DNA from: Siphonodentalium dalli
Lineage: Eukaryota; Mollusca; Scaphopoda; Gadilida; Siphonodentaliidae
NCBI GenBank assembly: GCA_032622095.1
Contig: CP136061.1
Location: 219,823,148 to 219,887,147 of the forward strand
Direction of reading: 5' to 3'
Length of the DNA stretch: 64,000 nucleotides
This document shows positions 19,954 to 33,173 of the stretch, piece by piece. Each line of letters begins with the position of its first letter. The stretch's first letter is position 1. The notes beneath the pieces were generated by a model. It did no database searches and was not told the origin of the DNA. It worked only from the letters and a program-made list of their open reading frames with translations. The position numbers were made by a program, and so were the translations under genes.

Positions 19954-22750
19954 CTGGGACCCAAATTTTTATTTTTATGTGGCACCAATACGCTTCCATA
20001 AGGGACATATACTTCTTCCAGAATGTTAAAAACATTTTCAGTTGCTCATTGTATTTTTTGTTTTTGTTTTATTGTCTACGACAAAATAGTCGAAGTCGGG
20101 AAATTCATAGAACTGCGGTAACTACCCAATGTTTGCAGTGTTAGAAAACGCCGAATCAAAATAGTTCTTTTGTGATTGTTTACACCAATTTGTTTTTTCA
20201 AAGAATATAAAGTAAACATAGTCCTCTCGGAATATCGAAATAATTAACCCCTAGACAGCCGACACCACCGCCAATTAATTCGTGCTTCACACCTTGGACT
20301 TTGCCAGAGTGTCCGACGAATATGAACGTTATCTGTCTAAATGTCTAATTTTCGTGTCGAATGGTGATATAAACAGGTGCATGTACCGGGTATAAATATG
20401 ATTAGTATATATCATGTACGGATTTTAAAACGCTCTTTAATAATTTCGTATCTGAGCTGTCATGAACAAACTATAATTTCAATTCGAAATGGCCCGTTTT
20501 GTTTTTTTGTTAATTTGTGACTGTATGCATCACTCGAAGTCCCTTATTTTGCTATATAAAACTGCATGAAAGTATGGGACAATCAATATATAAGGCACAT
20601 CTTTTGCATGTATACGATAAACACCGGGTCATGCATTTCAATCTACCAGATCTGCACCAGAAACGATTTGACGATAACATTAGCACCAATATGTTCCCGA
20701 AAGATGAGGCATGCATGGTGACATTTCTGAAGGTAACAGATATATTCTCCTGAAGGAAAATTGTTAACAAATAGATAACGAGTTATAAATAGTAACAGCA
20801 AGCCCGTAGCCAGGGGGGTTCGTACCATTCGAACGAACGGCCCTTTTTCATGCATGTGCCCGGAGGAGGTGATGGCCGTTCGCCGTTCGGAGAAACATGT
20901 CCGCGGCATGCTATGATCGTGTCGTGCATACAAGGCCGAACTGTATATTTGCTATTGATCCAGTTGATGCCCGGAACATTCACATTTCATTCGAACGAAC
21001 GGCGCAATGCAACAGCCTGGATAGAGACCGATGCCCGAAAATTATATGACAACCCATGTCGTAATATTCCGGAATTGAACCAGGGGCTTCAACAGAATGC
21101 AGCTCAAACTAGCATGATGTAATCACTGGATATGACTATCCAACGGAAGGGTGCCGTGTATATACAGTAAAATTCTGACGCTCCGAATGCCTCCAATTTT
21201 TATCGGACCGAAAATACTCGTATTTTCCATCCGATATATATAGAAATATCTCCTAATTAGGACTTACTATCTCCTAATTAGGACTTACTATCTCCTAATT
21301 AGGACTTACTATCTCCTAATTAGGACATAGCTATCTCCTAATTAGGACTTACTATCTCCTAATTAGGACTTACTATCTCCTAATTAGGACATAGCTATCT
21401 CCTAATTAGGAGTTACTATCTCCTAATTAGGACTTGCTATCTCCTAATTAGGACATACTGGGACCCAAATTTTTATTTTTATGTGGCACCAATACGCTTC
21501 CATAAGGGACATATACTTCTTCCAGAATGTTAAAAACATTTTCAGTTGCTCATTGTATTTTTTGTTTTTGTTTTATTGTCTACGACAAAATAGTCGAAGT
21601 CGGGAAATTCATAGAACTGCGGTAACTACCCAATGTTTGCAGTGTTAGAAAACGCCGAATCAAAATAGTTCTTTTGTGATTGTTTACACCAATTTGTTTT
21701 TTCAAAGAATATAAAGTAAACATAGTCCTCTCGGAATATCGAAATAATTAACCCCTAGACAGCCGACACCACCGCCAATTAATTCGTGCTTCACACCTTG
21801 GACTTTGCCAGAGTGTCCGACGAATATGAACGTTATCTGTCTAAATGTCTAATTTTCGTGTCGAATGGTGATATAAACAGGTGCATGTACCGGGTATAAA
21901 TATGATTAGTATATATCATGTACGGATTTTAAAACGCTCTTTAATAATTTCGTATCTGAGCTGTCATGAACAAACTATAATTTCAATTCGAAATGGCCCG
22001 TTTTGTTTTTTTGTTAATTTGTGACTGTATGCATCACTCGAAGTCCCTTATTTTGCTATTTAAAACTGCATGAAAGTATGGGACAATCAATATATAAGGC
22101 ACATCTTTTGCATGTATACGATAAACACCGGGTCATGCATTTCAATCTACCAGATCTGCACCAGAAACGATTTGACGATAACATTAGCACCAATATGTTC
22201 CCGAAAGATGAGGCATGCATGGTGACATTTCTGAAGGTAACAGATATATTCTCCTGAAGGAAAATTGTTAACAAATAGATAACGAGTTATAAATAGTAAC
22301 AGCAAGCCCGTAGCCAGGGGGGTTCGTACCATTCGAACGAACGGCCCTTTTTCATGCATGTGCCCGGAGGAGGTGATGGCCGTTCGCCGTTCGGAGAAAC
22401 ATGTCCGCGGCATGCTATGATCGTGTCGTGCATACAAGGCCGAACTGTATATTTGCTATTGATCCAGTTGATGCCCGGAACATTCACATTTCATTCGAAC
22501 GAACGGCGCAATGCAACAGCCTGGATAGAGACCGATGCCCGAAAATTATATGACAACCCATGTCGTAATATTCCGGAATTGAACCAGGGGCTTCAACAGA
22601 ATGCAGCTCAAACTAGCATGATGTAATCACTGGATATGACTATCCAACGGAAGGGTGCCGTGTATATACAGTAAAATTCTGACGCTCCGAATGCCTCCAA
22701 TTTTTATCGGACCGAAAATACTCGTATTTTCCATCCGATATATATAGAAA
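19743..22750. repeat. 1504-bp tandem duplication (two units)
   Basis: Units 19743-21246 and 21247-22750 are almost identical; one difference noticed is A at 20556 against T at 22060. Each unit contains part of the palindrome array, the foldback right end, and about 1.25 kb of flanking sequence. Frames of 66-96 codons inside repeat with the unit and show no recognised protein. Confidence 0.9.
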
Positions 22751-22776
22751 TCGTCGCTCCGTTTGCGTTCGCATGT

Positions 22777-23042
22777 AAATCCATGGCGAAGTGACTGAAA
22801 CGATCACTATCGGACAACGTTCGCATGACCCCAACGGCACGACGAACGGATCCGACGAACGGGTCCGATTATTTTCGCTAACGCATACGCAAGCATGTGT
22901 GGCTAGCTTAAATCCATGGTGAAGTGACTGAAACGATCACTATCGGACAACGTTCGCATGACCCCAACGGCACGACGAACGGATCCGACGAACGGATCCG
23001 ACGAACGAATCCGATTATTTTCGCTAACGCATACGCAAGCAT
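22777..23042. repeat. 133-bp tandem duplication
   Basis: TAAATCCATGG starts near 22776 and again near 22909. Both copies carry ACGATCACTATCGGACAACG and GACGAACGGATCCG and end GCAAGCATGTGTGGCTA. The second has one extra GATCCGACGAACG unit. Confidence 0.8.
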
Positions 23043-23736
23043 GTGTGGCTATATATACATCAACATGACCACAGTTGTTTGTTTTTGTCTGTTTATGCAT
23101 ATACGTGTATACATTCCACAACTGGAGCCACATTCACTAAATATCTCTGGAAAACAAGCGTTTCACGATCACTTTACGCCTTAATAATTTTATGACCAAC
23201 GATAGTTTATTATCGTGCTTTAAAGCTACCGTCAAATGGGTATACTTTGAACACTTTTAATATGTTTAGTATCATATCGATAAAATGTGGGCTGTATGTT
23301 GATTTTATTGACATACAATTTTTGGGCTGTGTTGGATTTATTGTAAAATGAAACTTGCACAAGGGTCTTGTGCCCTAATAGTTTGATACCAACATCAATT
23401 ATGTGGTGTTCAAAGTTTCACCACATTGGGGATACTTTGAACACTGAGAGGTCCTTACAGAAATGAATCATGCTGTTTAAGTAAAGTCACGCCCATATCA
23501 CATTTGAACCTAGCAAACAATCTGGACTATATAATATATGACGGGGGATGGGGTGGTGGGTGGGTAACTAACCTCTATACTCTAATGATCGAGGTGCGCC
23601 TGCGGCTCATAAGATACTTATACCTATTATTTATGTGGCCAAAAAGCCAACATTTCCAGATAAACAGAGATGAATAACTATAGTATAGAAAACCTGAACA
23701 AAACAATTGAGCCCTAAATATTGAATGTCCTATTGA
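23043..23736. other. No gene recognised
   Basis: It contains a stretch with two mentions of TACTTTGAACAC, including near-repeats of GGGTATACTTTGAACACTTT and GGGGATACTTTGAACACTG. There is nothing else supportable. Confidence 0.3.
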
Positions 23737-25347
23737 AAGGGTACTGTACACTAAATCCAGCTATTTATGAGACCATCTCCTTTTATACTCAACATAATAT
23801 ATATGAATGAATGAATTTGAGCCATTGATTAGCGCAAAGTACACTCGTGTGTTCTACGAATGATGCAAACAACATGGTAATTATAATGGAAATTAATAAA
23901 CGGCTGGAGTCATAAATAAATTTTCATTATAATTACCATGTTATTTTATTCGTTCATAGAGCACACGAGTGTATTTTGCACTAATACATGTCTCAAATTC
24001 ATTCATTTATTGCATAAACTCTGTTGAGTATAAACGGAGATGGTCACACAAATTGTCGGATTTAGTGTACAGTCCCCTTTAAGCTATCCATGTCCAGCCA
24101 AGCCCGACAGAAAAATCAACCGTCACTCAAAAAGGGCATGTCCTTTCTCAGGGCGGCGACTCTGAGCGATGAATGGGAATGAAAATTACCGCTAACTGGT
24201 GTTGAGTTCTTTATATCTATATTATCTCCTAATTAGGAGATACTAGCTACTATGTCCTAATTAGGAGATACTATCTCCTAATTAGGAGATACTATCTCCT
24301 AATTAGGACTTACTATCTCCTAATTAGGACTTACTATCTCCTAATTAGGACTTACTATCTCCTAATTAGGACATAGCTATCTCCTAATTAGGACTTACTA
24401 TCTCCTAATTAGGACTTACTATCTCCTAATTAGGACATAGCTATCTCCTAATTAGGAGTTACTATCTCCTAATTAGGACTTACTATCTCCTAATTAGGAC
24501 ATACTGGGACCCAAATTTTTATTTTTATGTGGCACCAATACGCTTCCATAAGGGACATATACTTCTTCCAGAATGTTAAAAACATTTTCAGTTGCTCATT
24601 GTATTTTTTGTTTTTGTTTTATTGTCTACGACAAAATAGTCGAAGTCGGGAAATTCATAGAACTGCGGTAACTACCCAATGTTTGCAGTGTTAGAAAACG
24701 CCGAATCAAAATAGTTCTTTTGTGATTGTTTACACCAATTTGTTTTTTCAAAGAATATAAAGTAAACATAGTCCTCTCGGAATATCGAAATAATTAACCC
24801 CTAGACAGCCGACACCACCGCCAATTAATTCGTGCTTCACACCTTGGACTTTGCCAGAGTGTCCGACGAATATGAACGTTATCTGTCTAAATGTCTAATT
24901 TTCGTGTCGAATGGTGATATAAACAGGTGCATGTACCGGGTATAAATATGATTAGTATATATCATGTACGGATTTTAAAACGCTCTTTAATAATTTCGTA
25001 TCTGAGCTGTCATGAACAAACTATAATTTCTATTCGAAATGGCCCGTTTTGTTTTTTTGTTAATTTGTGACTGTATGCATCACTCGAAGTCCCTTATTTT
25101 GCTATATAAAACTGCATGAAAGTATGGGACAATCAATATATAAGGCACATCTTTTGCATGTATACGATAAACACCGGGTCATGCATTTCAATCTACCAGA
25201 TCTGCACCAGAAACGATTTGACGATAACATTAGCACCAATATGTTCCCGAAAGATGAGGCATGCATGGTGACATTTCTGAAGGTAACAGATATATTCTCC
25301 TGAAGGAAAATTGTTAACAAATAGATAACGAGTTATAAATAGTAACA
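23737..25347. repeat. 1.6-kb duplicate of 19187-20797
   Basis: Same order as the first copy: TTAA-type MITE, spacer, palindrome array (24224-24510), foldback right end and flank. The offset is constant at 4550 bases. Similarity starts exactly at the MITE's left terminus and stops after AGTAACA at 25347. Only a few substitutions were noticed, so the event is recent. Confidence 0.9.
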
Positions 25348-26938
25348 CAGTATATTTGGTAACTCAGACTGATAACAAGAAACGCTCTTCATTTGTTCCG
25401 TTTAGAGTATCAATGGACCTCATTAAATATTTTGAAATGGAATATATAAGTTTTCAACATAAACTGCATTTAATCTCACCACAAATATATTCCGTAAACT
25501 GTCTGCTTTCTAATTTAACTTTTTTGTTATGTGATTTATATTTACCTACCAATCAGAAGGCGGAAAAATTGTCCCCTTTATTGGGGGCGCTATAATTAGC
25601 CTGTATGTATGATCGATGCATGACGTTAATTTATCATATCTTGAATAATAAATCCACGATCTACCATTATTTTATCACCCGGTTTGATCATGTCCAGAAA
25701 ACCACTCCGCGTAACCACCTCCGTAAAAAACGCCATAAACAGAAGGAATAGTAAGATATAGACAGACCTTGTTATTACGCCAATCAGAAATCTGGCATAG
25801 ATAGTATGTTATTGTCAATTTTCCCCTTTGTTATGTAAGCAAAAAACGTTACGTTTCCTGGCTTTTGTGTAGATCCTGATATTGTAAACATAAAGAGCAT
25901 TATTAGTTACTTTTTTCCTGATATGGCAATAATAAAGAGCGTTTATGTAATTTGTGTATGATTAATCAATATAATTTGCGCTGTGTTGTGTAAACAGAAG
26001 CACAACTTATATGTAACACGAGCAGTCTCTTGTTTGCGTACAGCATCGTACGTCTTGATGACAATATACGATTTATGTGCTGATTACGTTTGGCATATAT
26101 ACGAGCGGAACTTTATACGTTTTGGTGTTCCTTCTCAATCTGTTGATGTCGATTTGAACAAATGCAAATATTTCTGCAACGAATGCCGCCCGGTACAGAA
26201 GGCGCCATGTACACTTTATTGGGGGGAACGGATAAGCCTGGAGTGCACACCTGATTGTCGCGGAAGCTAGTTTGCGATATAATGTCATCACGTACGAGCA
26301 TATTGACCGCATCGCAGCGTTATTCTCGACTCAATGGTTTTATGGTAGAATGTTATTCAACTAAGAATGGTATACTTTACAACAGGAAGCATGGACCGGA
26401 ATTTCTTACTTGACAAACCACGAAAAATGACACTTGCGAAAATAATGTAATTTACAGTAGTGTTATAAATCGTAGTTCTCGGCGCGGTCAGGAAGGCAAT
26501 ATTTTGGCCATGACACCGCCTGGATAAAGTATACATTTCTATTTGAAATCTACTGCAATTTACAATATAAAATGAATATGTGTGTGTATACTTTTATCTA
26601 ATAAATCATCATACATTCGTCACACCCAAGCACATTCGTACACCGAGTAGCAGAACACATGGCAATGTTTGTCCGAATCTCCAGCGCCTCGCTGTGAAAT
26701 TAATTATTTTTAGAACAGATGGCCAATGTGTACAAACGCTATTAGCATCAAGTCTGGTTGGTGTATAAACAATATTTATTTTTTTAAATCAAATAAAAAA
26801 CACAATACAATACAAATATAGAGAAGTCTGTTTGGGTCACCTAATCGCATTTCGATTCGCCCTATAGACATAATCGGGCCCAATGCTGCGGATACACATT
26901 GATTCTGTATTGGTAATTTATATCTATAAAACGTTTAA
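25348..26938. other. No gene recognised
   Basis: Several frames of 60-95 codons on both strands show no family features. No inverted repeats with target duplications were found. Confidence 0.3.
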
Positions 26939-27407
26939 AGGTACTCAACCCGTAAAGAGGGTCCCCATCTCAACAGATTCCAACAACAACAATCCGATCA
27001 GAGGGTCCTATATTACTATTTCGTTGGCTTTGGGGGTAAAAAATATTTGATTCGAGTCGAGGAACCCATCAAACAAAGCTCAGAGTTATTAGATATTGAT
27101 TTTTCAAATTTGTTATGTTCTCGAGATGAGTACTAATATCTGCCGTAATCTGCTCTGGATGTGTACTCAAAATCTATTCAAACAGACAAGGATGAATAAC
27201 TCTAAAATCAAGTGGTAATTTTAACGCAATTTTGCATGAGTTCTGGGCCAGATAGTATTCCCGATAATGAAAAATAATAGATTTCTAAAATCGATATCTA
27301 ACAAATCTGAGCTTTGATGGGTGACTTCCTCGACTCGAATCAAATATTTTTGACCCCCGAAGCCATTGAAATAGTAATTGAGAGGAGTTTTATCGGGTTG
27401 AGTACCT
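26939..27407. mobile_element. Palindromic MITE, TTAA duplication, copy 2
   Basis: Ends AGGTACTCAACCCG and CGGGTTGAGTACCT, flanked by TTAA at 26935-26938 and 27408-27411. The two halves are inverted over most of their length (ATTTGATTCGAGTCGAGGAA against the same sequence inverted at about 27329-27349). Same family as 1320-1762. Confidence 0.85.
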
Positions 27408-27411
27408 TTAA

Positions 27412-28027
27412 AACGCGCTGACCTTATATTACCTTTACTCATGCCCCAATTCCAAAATGTTATATTTGGGGGATTTACTTTGTGAAATACATACAACCCC
27501 AGCCCTACCCAACAAGCTTGTCGTCTGAGGATTTTGTTTTTTAGTGTATGTAAATGAAATCCTTTTCTACCTAAAAATCTGACACAGTCACTGTGGTCTC
27601 ACTGCCTGCCTATACACATTCGAAGATAGGGTGCCTATACTGACACCCATTCTTACCGAATGTGTATTACTTTACTATTTGACCATGCTTACTACACGGT
27701 ATGACACCATGACAGTCCCTGAATGCGGATGCTTGTCTATATATTAACAAAATAAATATACTACTGTTCCTCTATAAGAAACGTGTATATTTACCTACTT
27801 TCTAACTACATCTGTACTACTGCAATCTAGATAGAAAAATTACCCCAGGTCAAACCCAGGACCAGCTGGACTACAGGTGATCCTTACTAGATCATTTCAG
27901 CTATCTCCATGGGTGAATCCTAAGCCTTTCCTGATTGGTTGGCTGTTAACTTGACTCTACTATAACATTATGCGATAACCTTAGAGTACCACTCCGTTTT
28001 TGGAAACACTCTTAATATCGATAAATA
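27412..28027. other. Upstream of the 245-aa ORF, no gene recognised
   Basis: Possible 5' region of the Penelope-like element. A stretch near 27850-27890, read on the minus strand, has GGGTTTGACCTGGGG, loosely like a tRNA B box, perhaps a SINE remnant. Confidence 0.25.
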
Positions 28028-28768
28028 ATGGCTTCATGTGGCATCGACTTCTCGGAATTTTCTGAATTCAATGAAGATCTGGATTTATCCATGGAGGATA
28101 TGACCCTTGATTTGACGGAGACTGGACCTCCCAAGGATGTTGACTCGCCTTCATCCCTGAGTTGTGCACAACCTGATTCCGCTATGAACACTTCGAGGTC
28201 AACTATTGACCGATTGATCACTTTACAGGCGGACATGAAAGATTTACATGTTGCGCGTCAACCACTTCTGACATTAAAAGCCAGACTGCTACACTACAGG
28301 AGCAAACATGAGCTCCCTGGATTCCAGAACATTAGTATGGATTACAATAAGATCCACCTTGGCGACCAGCCCATTCGAAATGAACTCACTTCTCAATTTA
28401 AGGAAGTTATACTGTCAACTAAAGACAAGACGCTTGAAAGATTGTTGGACGTCATAGACGCCAGAATCAAACTCTTGGATGACAACCTGAACAACCAATT
28501 CACAGAAGTGAAAAATACCAGGGCGACTGATGAACTCTCTGGGAAACAGAAATCTGTGTGTGTTAAAGCAGTCAAGGACATGAAACATCAGTTTCAAAGT
28601 GACATACTGCAATACAAACATAAACTTGATAATGGAGATTCCAAACGCGCATTCTCTAGAAACAGAGCTCCCGTGACAAAACAAAAAAAGAGGAAACTCA
28701 ACGAGGACATTAGTCCAGAAGACGTCAAACAATTTAAACTGTTTAGAAAATTCATGGGACAATAGGAA
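28028..28768 (+). CDS. Putative ORF1 protein of a Penelope-like retroelement
   Basis: An intact 245-codon frame, the longest undisturbed frame in the window. It starts at ATG (MASCGIDFSEFSEF). The N-terminal third is acidic and Ser/Asp-rich, the middle (about 75-190) is charged and probably alpha-helical, and the C-terminus is basic with KQKKRKL near residues 218-224, a likely nuclear localisation signal. No metal finger or enzyme motif was seen. It lies on the same strand as, and 5.5 kb upstream of, the Penelope-type reverse transcriptase, with a 4.4-kb palindrome between. Some endonuclease-lacking Penelope-like elements are known to carry a separate ORF1. That link is inference; it could be an unrelated single-exon gene. 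Confidence 0.5.
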
Positions 28769-28795
28769 CAACTACCCATACATACCGGACTTTAC

Positions 28796-31700
28796 TTCCT
28801 ATATAGTCTGGTCGATAAAAGGTTTGACCTAGAAAAAATTTGGACTAAGTTGGTTTGTATACCACTTTGAAGAGGAATATATCCTCTATAACATATCCAA
28901 AATCCGCTAAAATCCGCTTTGAGCATTTTTTGTAATTCAAGATGGCGTCCAAGATGGCTGCCATTTTCCTATAAGTCAGCTTGATGCAATTATAGTGAGA
29001 ACATCTTGTCATATATATACACCTGTATACTCTTTTGTGAAGCTAAGAAATAACGCCACCTTTATGTGCCAAAATAGGAACTCCCCGTCCAATATGGCCG
29101 CCAAAATGGCAACCGGAAGTGAAATTTTAAAGTTTTTTTTACTAATATCTTTAAGATAAGTTTCTGTGGTTTGGAACTGGTTGAGAATTGTGACTTTATT
29201 TTGTATTTAGCATGTTAAATGACGATTGGAACAATGGAATATGCTGTTCTTGAGGTCCATACCCTTCCGATCACTCAAAAATTCGATTTTACAAAACGCG
29301 GTATAACATTTCACAAAAGATCCCCATTGGGATTCTAGTCATATTTCATCAAGAAGTGGGAAGAACTGTGCAATGTAAGTGATGGATTCTATACCTTACT
29401 GATATTTTAACTCAATGGTACCAAAATTGTCACTTTGGCTCAAAATGGCTGCCAAAATGGCTGTCAAAATATGGAAAATGGTAGTTATTATCCCAGCGCG
29501 CCATGCAACCGCTTACAAGTTGTGTTGATGCACACAATTGACTACTCTGTCTTATATAGCTTGACTACTAACATTTCTGATGCACCTTGTGTATTTGTTA
29601 CTATTTTAACCACTGAAATTACCAGAATTATTCGAAATTTTCAATCACAAACCTGATATCAAAATCGGCAAAAAAATCGTTGTTCAGGTTTGAGACATTT
29701 TTTAAAAGTAAAATGAAACCATGTTTGGTATCAAAGATGTTTATTGTTTTGATATGTGTTACATGTGTCACACTGAGGTGTTTTAGACAGAATTACTCAA
29801 GATGGCTTCCAAAATGGCAACCAAATTTGGTAAACATTATTATATACATATGCATATGTGTATATACGTGGTGTATATGTATACATAATCAATTGTGACT
29901 CACATGCTACTTAATCAACTAAATGTTCTATTCTGATTGTCCCGGTACCCTACGAGGCATGACAAGTTCATTTTGATGAATGCAATATGGATTTTGTCAA
30001 AAACTTTCTTGCTTTTGAACGGAAATGGGCAGAACGTTGAAACGGAACTGAGAGGGATCATATTATGTGGCTATTCTGGCCCATTAGAATCAACATTAAT
30101 CAACTTAATACAGTGTGTATGTCTGTTGACTGTATGGTCATAGGCGAGGTGCGTAGGTATACATGGAGTTAATGTATTCATGAATGATGTGAATAGTTAT
30201 ACAATGTGTGACCAAATGGTCATGGATGGGGTGCCCATGGTGAGATGTATAGGTATATAATGAGTAGCTGTATGGTGATGTGTGAGGTGAACATGTTTAC
30301 AGTGAGTGGCTGTCTGGTCATTGAAGTGGTGTGTGGGCATAACAAGAGCAGCTACACTGTCCTGGATGTATACATGGAGTGACTGTGTGGTCAGGGGTGG
30401 GCTGTACATGTGTACATTGGGTGGCTGTATTGTCATGGTGGGTGTATATGTATACATATGTTGGATGTATGGTAATGGATGGGTGTATGTAAAAATAGGA
30501 TGTGGTTGTATGGTTATGGGCAATGTGTATATGTGTACATGGAATGAATGCACGTCATTGTTGAAGTGTATATATGCATACATGGAGTACACTTTGATGC
30601 CATTGGCGGATAGTGTATATAGATAGTGACCTCATGGTGATGGTGGGATGTATATGTTTATATGTAGGGCCTATTGTATTGTCATTGGTGGTGTGTACAA
30701 GCATACAGTGAATAGCTGAATGCTCATGGAGACGGTGTATATGTATACAGCGAGTTGCCGAATTGTCACGGTTGAGCTGTATATGCAAGTCTGAAGTGTA
30801 CGAATGGCCGTGTGTGCGGGGTATTGGTATATCTAGAAGGGCTGTATGGCCAATGATGAGGTATATATATACACCTGGAGTGACGCTGTGGTCATGGGTG
30901 AGGTGTATGTGTATATCATGAGTGACTATATGGCCACGAGCAATATGTATATAGGGATTGACAGTATGGCACAAATTAATGGTGGGGTGAATTGATATAC
31001 AAGGTGTGACTATGATCACGAATGTGGTTTATGCGTATACCGCGAGAGGCTGAATTGTCATGGGTCAGGTGTATATGCACGTCTGGAGTGTATGAATGGC
31101 CGTGTGCGCGGTACGGGACATTGCTACATCTAGAAGGGTTGTAAGGCCATTGGTGAGGTCTATATGTATATACCTGGAGTGACTCTATGGTTTTGGGTTG
31201 GGTGTATATGTATATCTTGAGTGGCTATATGGCCACGGGTGTCGCAAATATATATATATACATATACATGGCGTGAGACTGTAGGACCACGGGTGAGGCA
31301 AATATGTATACAAGAAGTGATGTATGATCATGGATGTAACGAACATGTATACCAGGAGTGACTGTATGGTCATCGGTGTGGTGCATATGTATATCTTTAG
31401 TGGTTATATAGCTATGCATGTGGCAAATAAATATACATGGAGTGACTGTATGGCCTACGGTGAGGCGAATATGTATACAAGAGGTTACTTTGTGTTCATG
31501 TATGTAGTGAATATGTATACAGGTCGTGTGAGGTGTAGGAGTATACCTGGTGTTTCTGCATGGTTATTCACGGCTATAGGGTCATGCTTTGGTGTATGGA
31601 TAAACCCAAGTGTGGCTGTATGGTAATGGGTGAGGTGTATGTATACACAGCGAGTGGCACATGGCCATTTATGTGGTGTCCATGTATATATGGAGTGACT

Positions 31701-33173
31701 GCATGCTCATGTGTGATTTGTACTGGTGCACATGTGTGACTATCGCTTTCCACAATAACTCAAGGATTTGCTAATCGATAGAGGTAATATCCACATTGCG
31801 TTTTATATGAAATGTGAAGAAAACGGTTTTCCTGACAATAGTTTATAAATTAATCAATTTTGATGCAAATGAGCCAGAGTAGCCACATAATATGATCCCT
31901 TTCAGTTCAGTTTCAACATTCTGTCCGTTTCCGTTAAAAAACATGGACAGAATCCCTAAAGAGGTTTTCGGCAAAATCCATACTGCATCCCTTAAACTGA
32001 ATTTGTCGTGCCTCATAAGTCATAAGGTGCTGGGACAACCAGAATGTAAAATTTAGTTGTCAGTTGATTAAGTAGCATGTTTAATAACCAAGTGAGTCAC
32101 AATTTACTACCATTTCGGAAGAGCAGAGAATAATGTTCGGAATATAAACTTTTTACCAAATTTGGTTGCCATTTTGCAAGTCATCTTGAGTAATATTGTC
32201 TAAAACGCCACAATATGACACATTTAAGGCATATCGAAATCAAAGAAACTATGATACCAAAGATAGTTCCATTTTACTTGAAAAAAATGGTCCAAACATG
32301 AAAAGTGATTTTTTTGCCGAGTTTGATGCTGTTTGTGATAAAAAAATCCCATAATTCTGGTAATTTCAGAACAGTAAATAGTAACAATTAATCAAGGTGC
32401 ATAAGAAATGTTGGTATTCAATGTATATAAGACAAAATAGTAAGCGGTTGCATGGCACGCTGTGATAATAATTACCATTTTCCATATTTTGGCGGCCATT
32501 TTGGCAGCCATTTTGAGCCAAAGTGACAATTTTAGTACCATTGAGTTCGAATATCAATTAGATATAGAATGTATCACTTACATTGCACAGTTCTTCCCAC
32601 TTCTTAATGAAATATGACTAGAATCCCAATGGGGATCTTTTGTGAAATGTTATACCGCGTTTTGTAAAATTTAATTTTTGAGTGATCGGAAGGAGTATGG
32701 ACTCCACGAACAGCATATTTCATTGCTCCAATGGTCATTTAACATGCTAAATACAAAATAAAGTCACAATTCTCATCCAGTTCCAAACCACAGAAACTTA
32801 TCTTAAAGATATTAGTAAAACAACTTAAACATTCCACTTCCGGTCGCCATTTTGGCGGCCATATTGGACGGGGACTTCCAATTTTGGCAAATAAAGGTGG
32901 CGTTATGTCTTAGCTTCACAAAAATGTATACATGTGTATACATATGACAAGATGTTCTGACTATAATTGCATCAAGCTGACTTATAGGAAAATGGCAGCC
33001 ATCTTGGACGCCATCTTGAATTACAAAAAATGCTCAAAGCGGATTTTAGCGGATTTTGGATATGTTATAGAGGAGAGCTTCCTCTTCAAAATGGTATAAA
33101 AACCAACTTAGTCCGAATTTTTTCTAGGTTGACCCTAAAATTTGAGTTTATCGACCAGACTAATATAGGATCG
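28796..33173. mobile_element. 4.4-kb palindrome with minisatellite loop
   Basis: Arms of about 1.3 kb (28796-30112 and 31850-33173) are inverse copies, starting CCTATATAGTCTGGTCGATA and ending with its inverse. Both arms contain repeated AAGATGGC / CAAAATGGC words. They differ by scattered substitutions and indels, so the palindrome is not brand new. No target duplication was found. The 1.7-kb spacer is mostly a degenerate minisatellite. No transposase is visible. Confidence 0.85.
30140..31740. repeat. Degenerate GTATAC-rich minisatellite
   Basis: Irregular units of about 35-80 bases built from GTGAGGTGTATATGTATAC, ATGGAGTGACTGTATGG and TCATGG. It forms the loop of the palindrome. The absence of stops in some frames (131 and 154 codons on the minus strand) follows from the repeat composition and is not evidence of coding. 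Confidence 0.85.

Larger units (their letters stand above)
17877..20000. mobile_element. Foldback-type element with TAATTA-palindrome arrays
   Basis: Inverted repeats of about 380 and 350 bases (17877-18260 and 19650-20000) start TATGGAAGCGTATTGGTGCC, contain TTTGGGTCCCAGTATG, then a tandem array, then TATAAAGAACTCAACA. AGGGAC is duplicated at 17871-17876 and 20001-20006. Long inverted repeats holding internal tandem repeats are the hallmark of foldback elements (Drosophila FB, sea urchin TU). The 1.4-kb middle has no recognised transposase and contains a separate MITE. Confidence 0.8.

Noticed and set aside
20517-21122. Overlapping 66-96-codon frames repeated at 22.0-22.6 and 25.1 kb
   Set aside because: They repeat because the DNA is duplicated. 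No protein family features were seen, and frames on both strands compete.
30197-31626. Frames of 100-154 codons in the 30-31.6 kb region
   Set aside because: They lie in a GTATAC-rich minisatellite; stop-free runs come from repeat composition, and several overlap on opposite strands.
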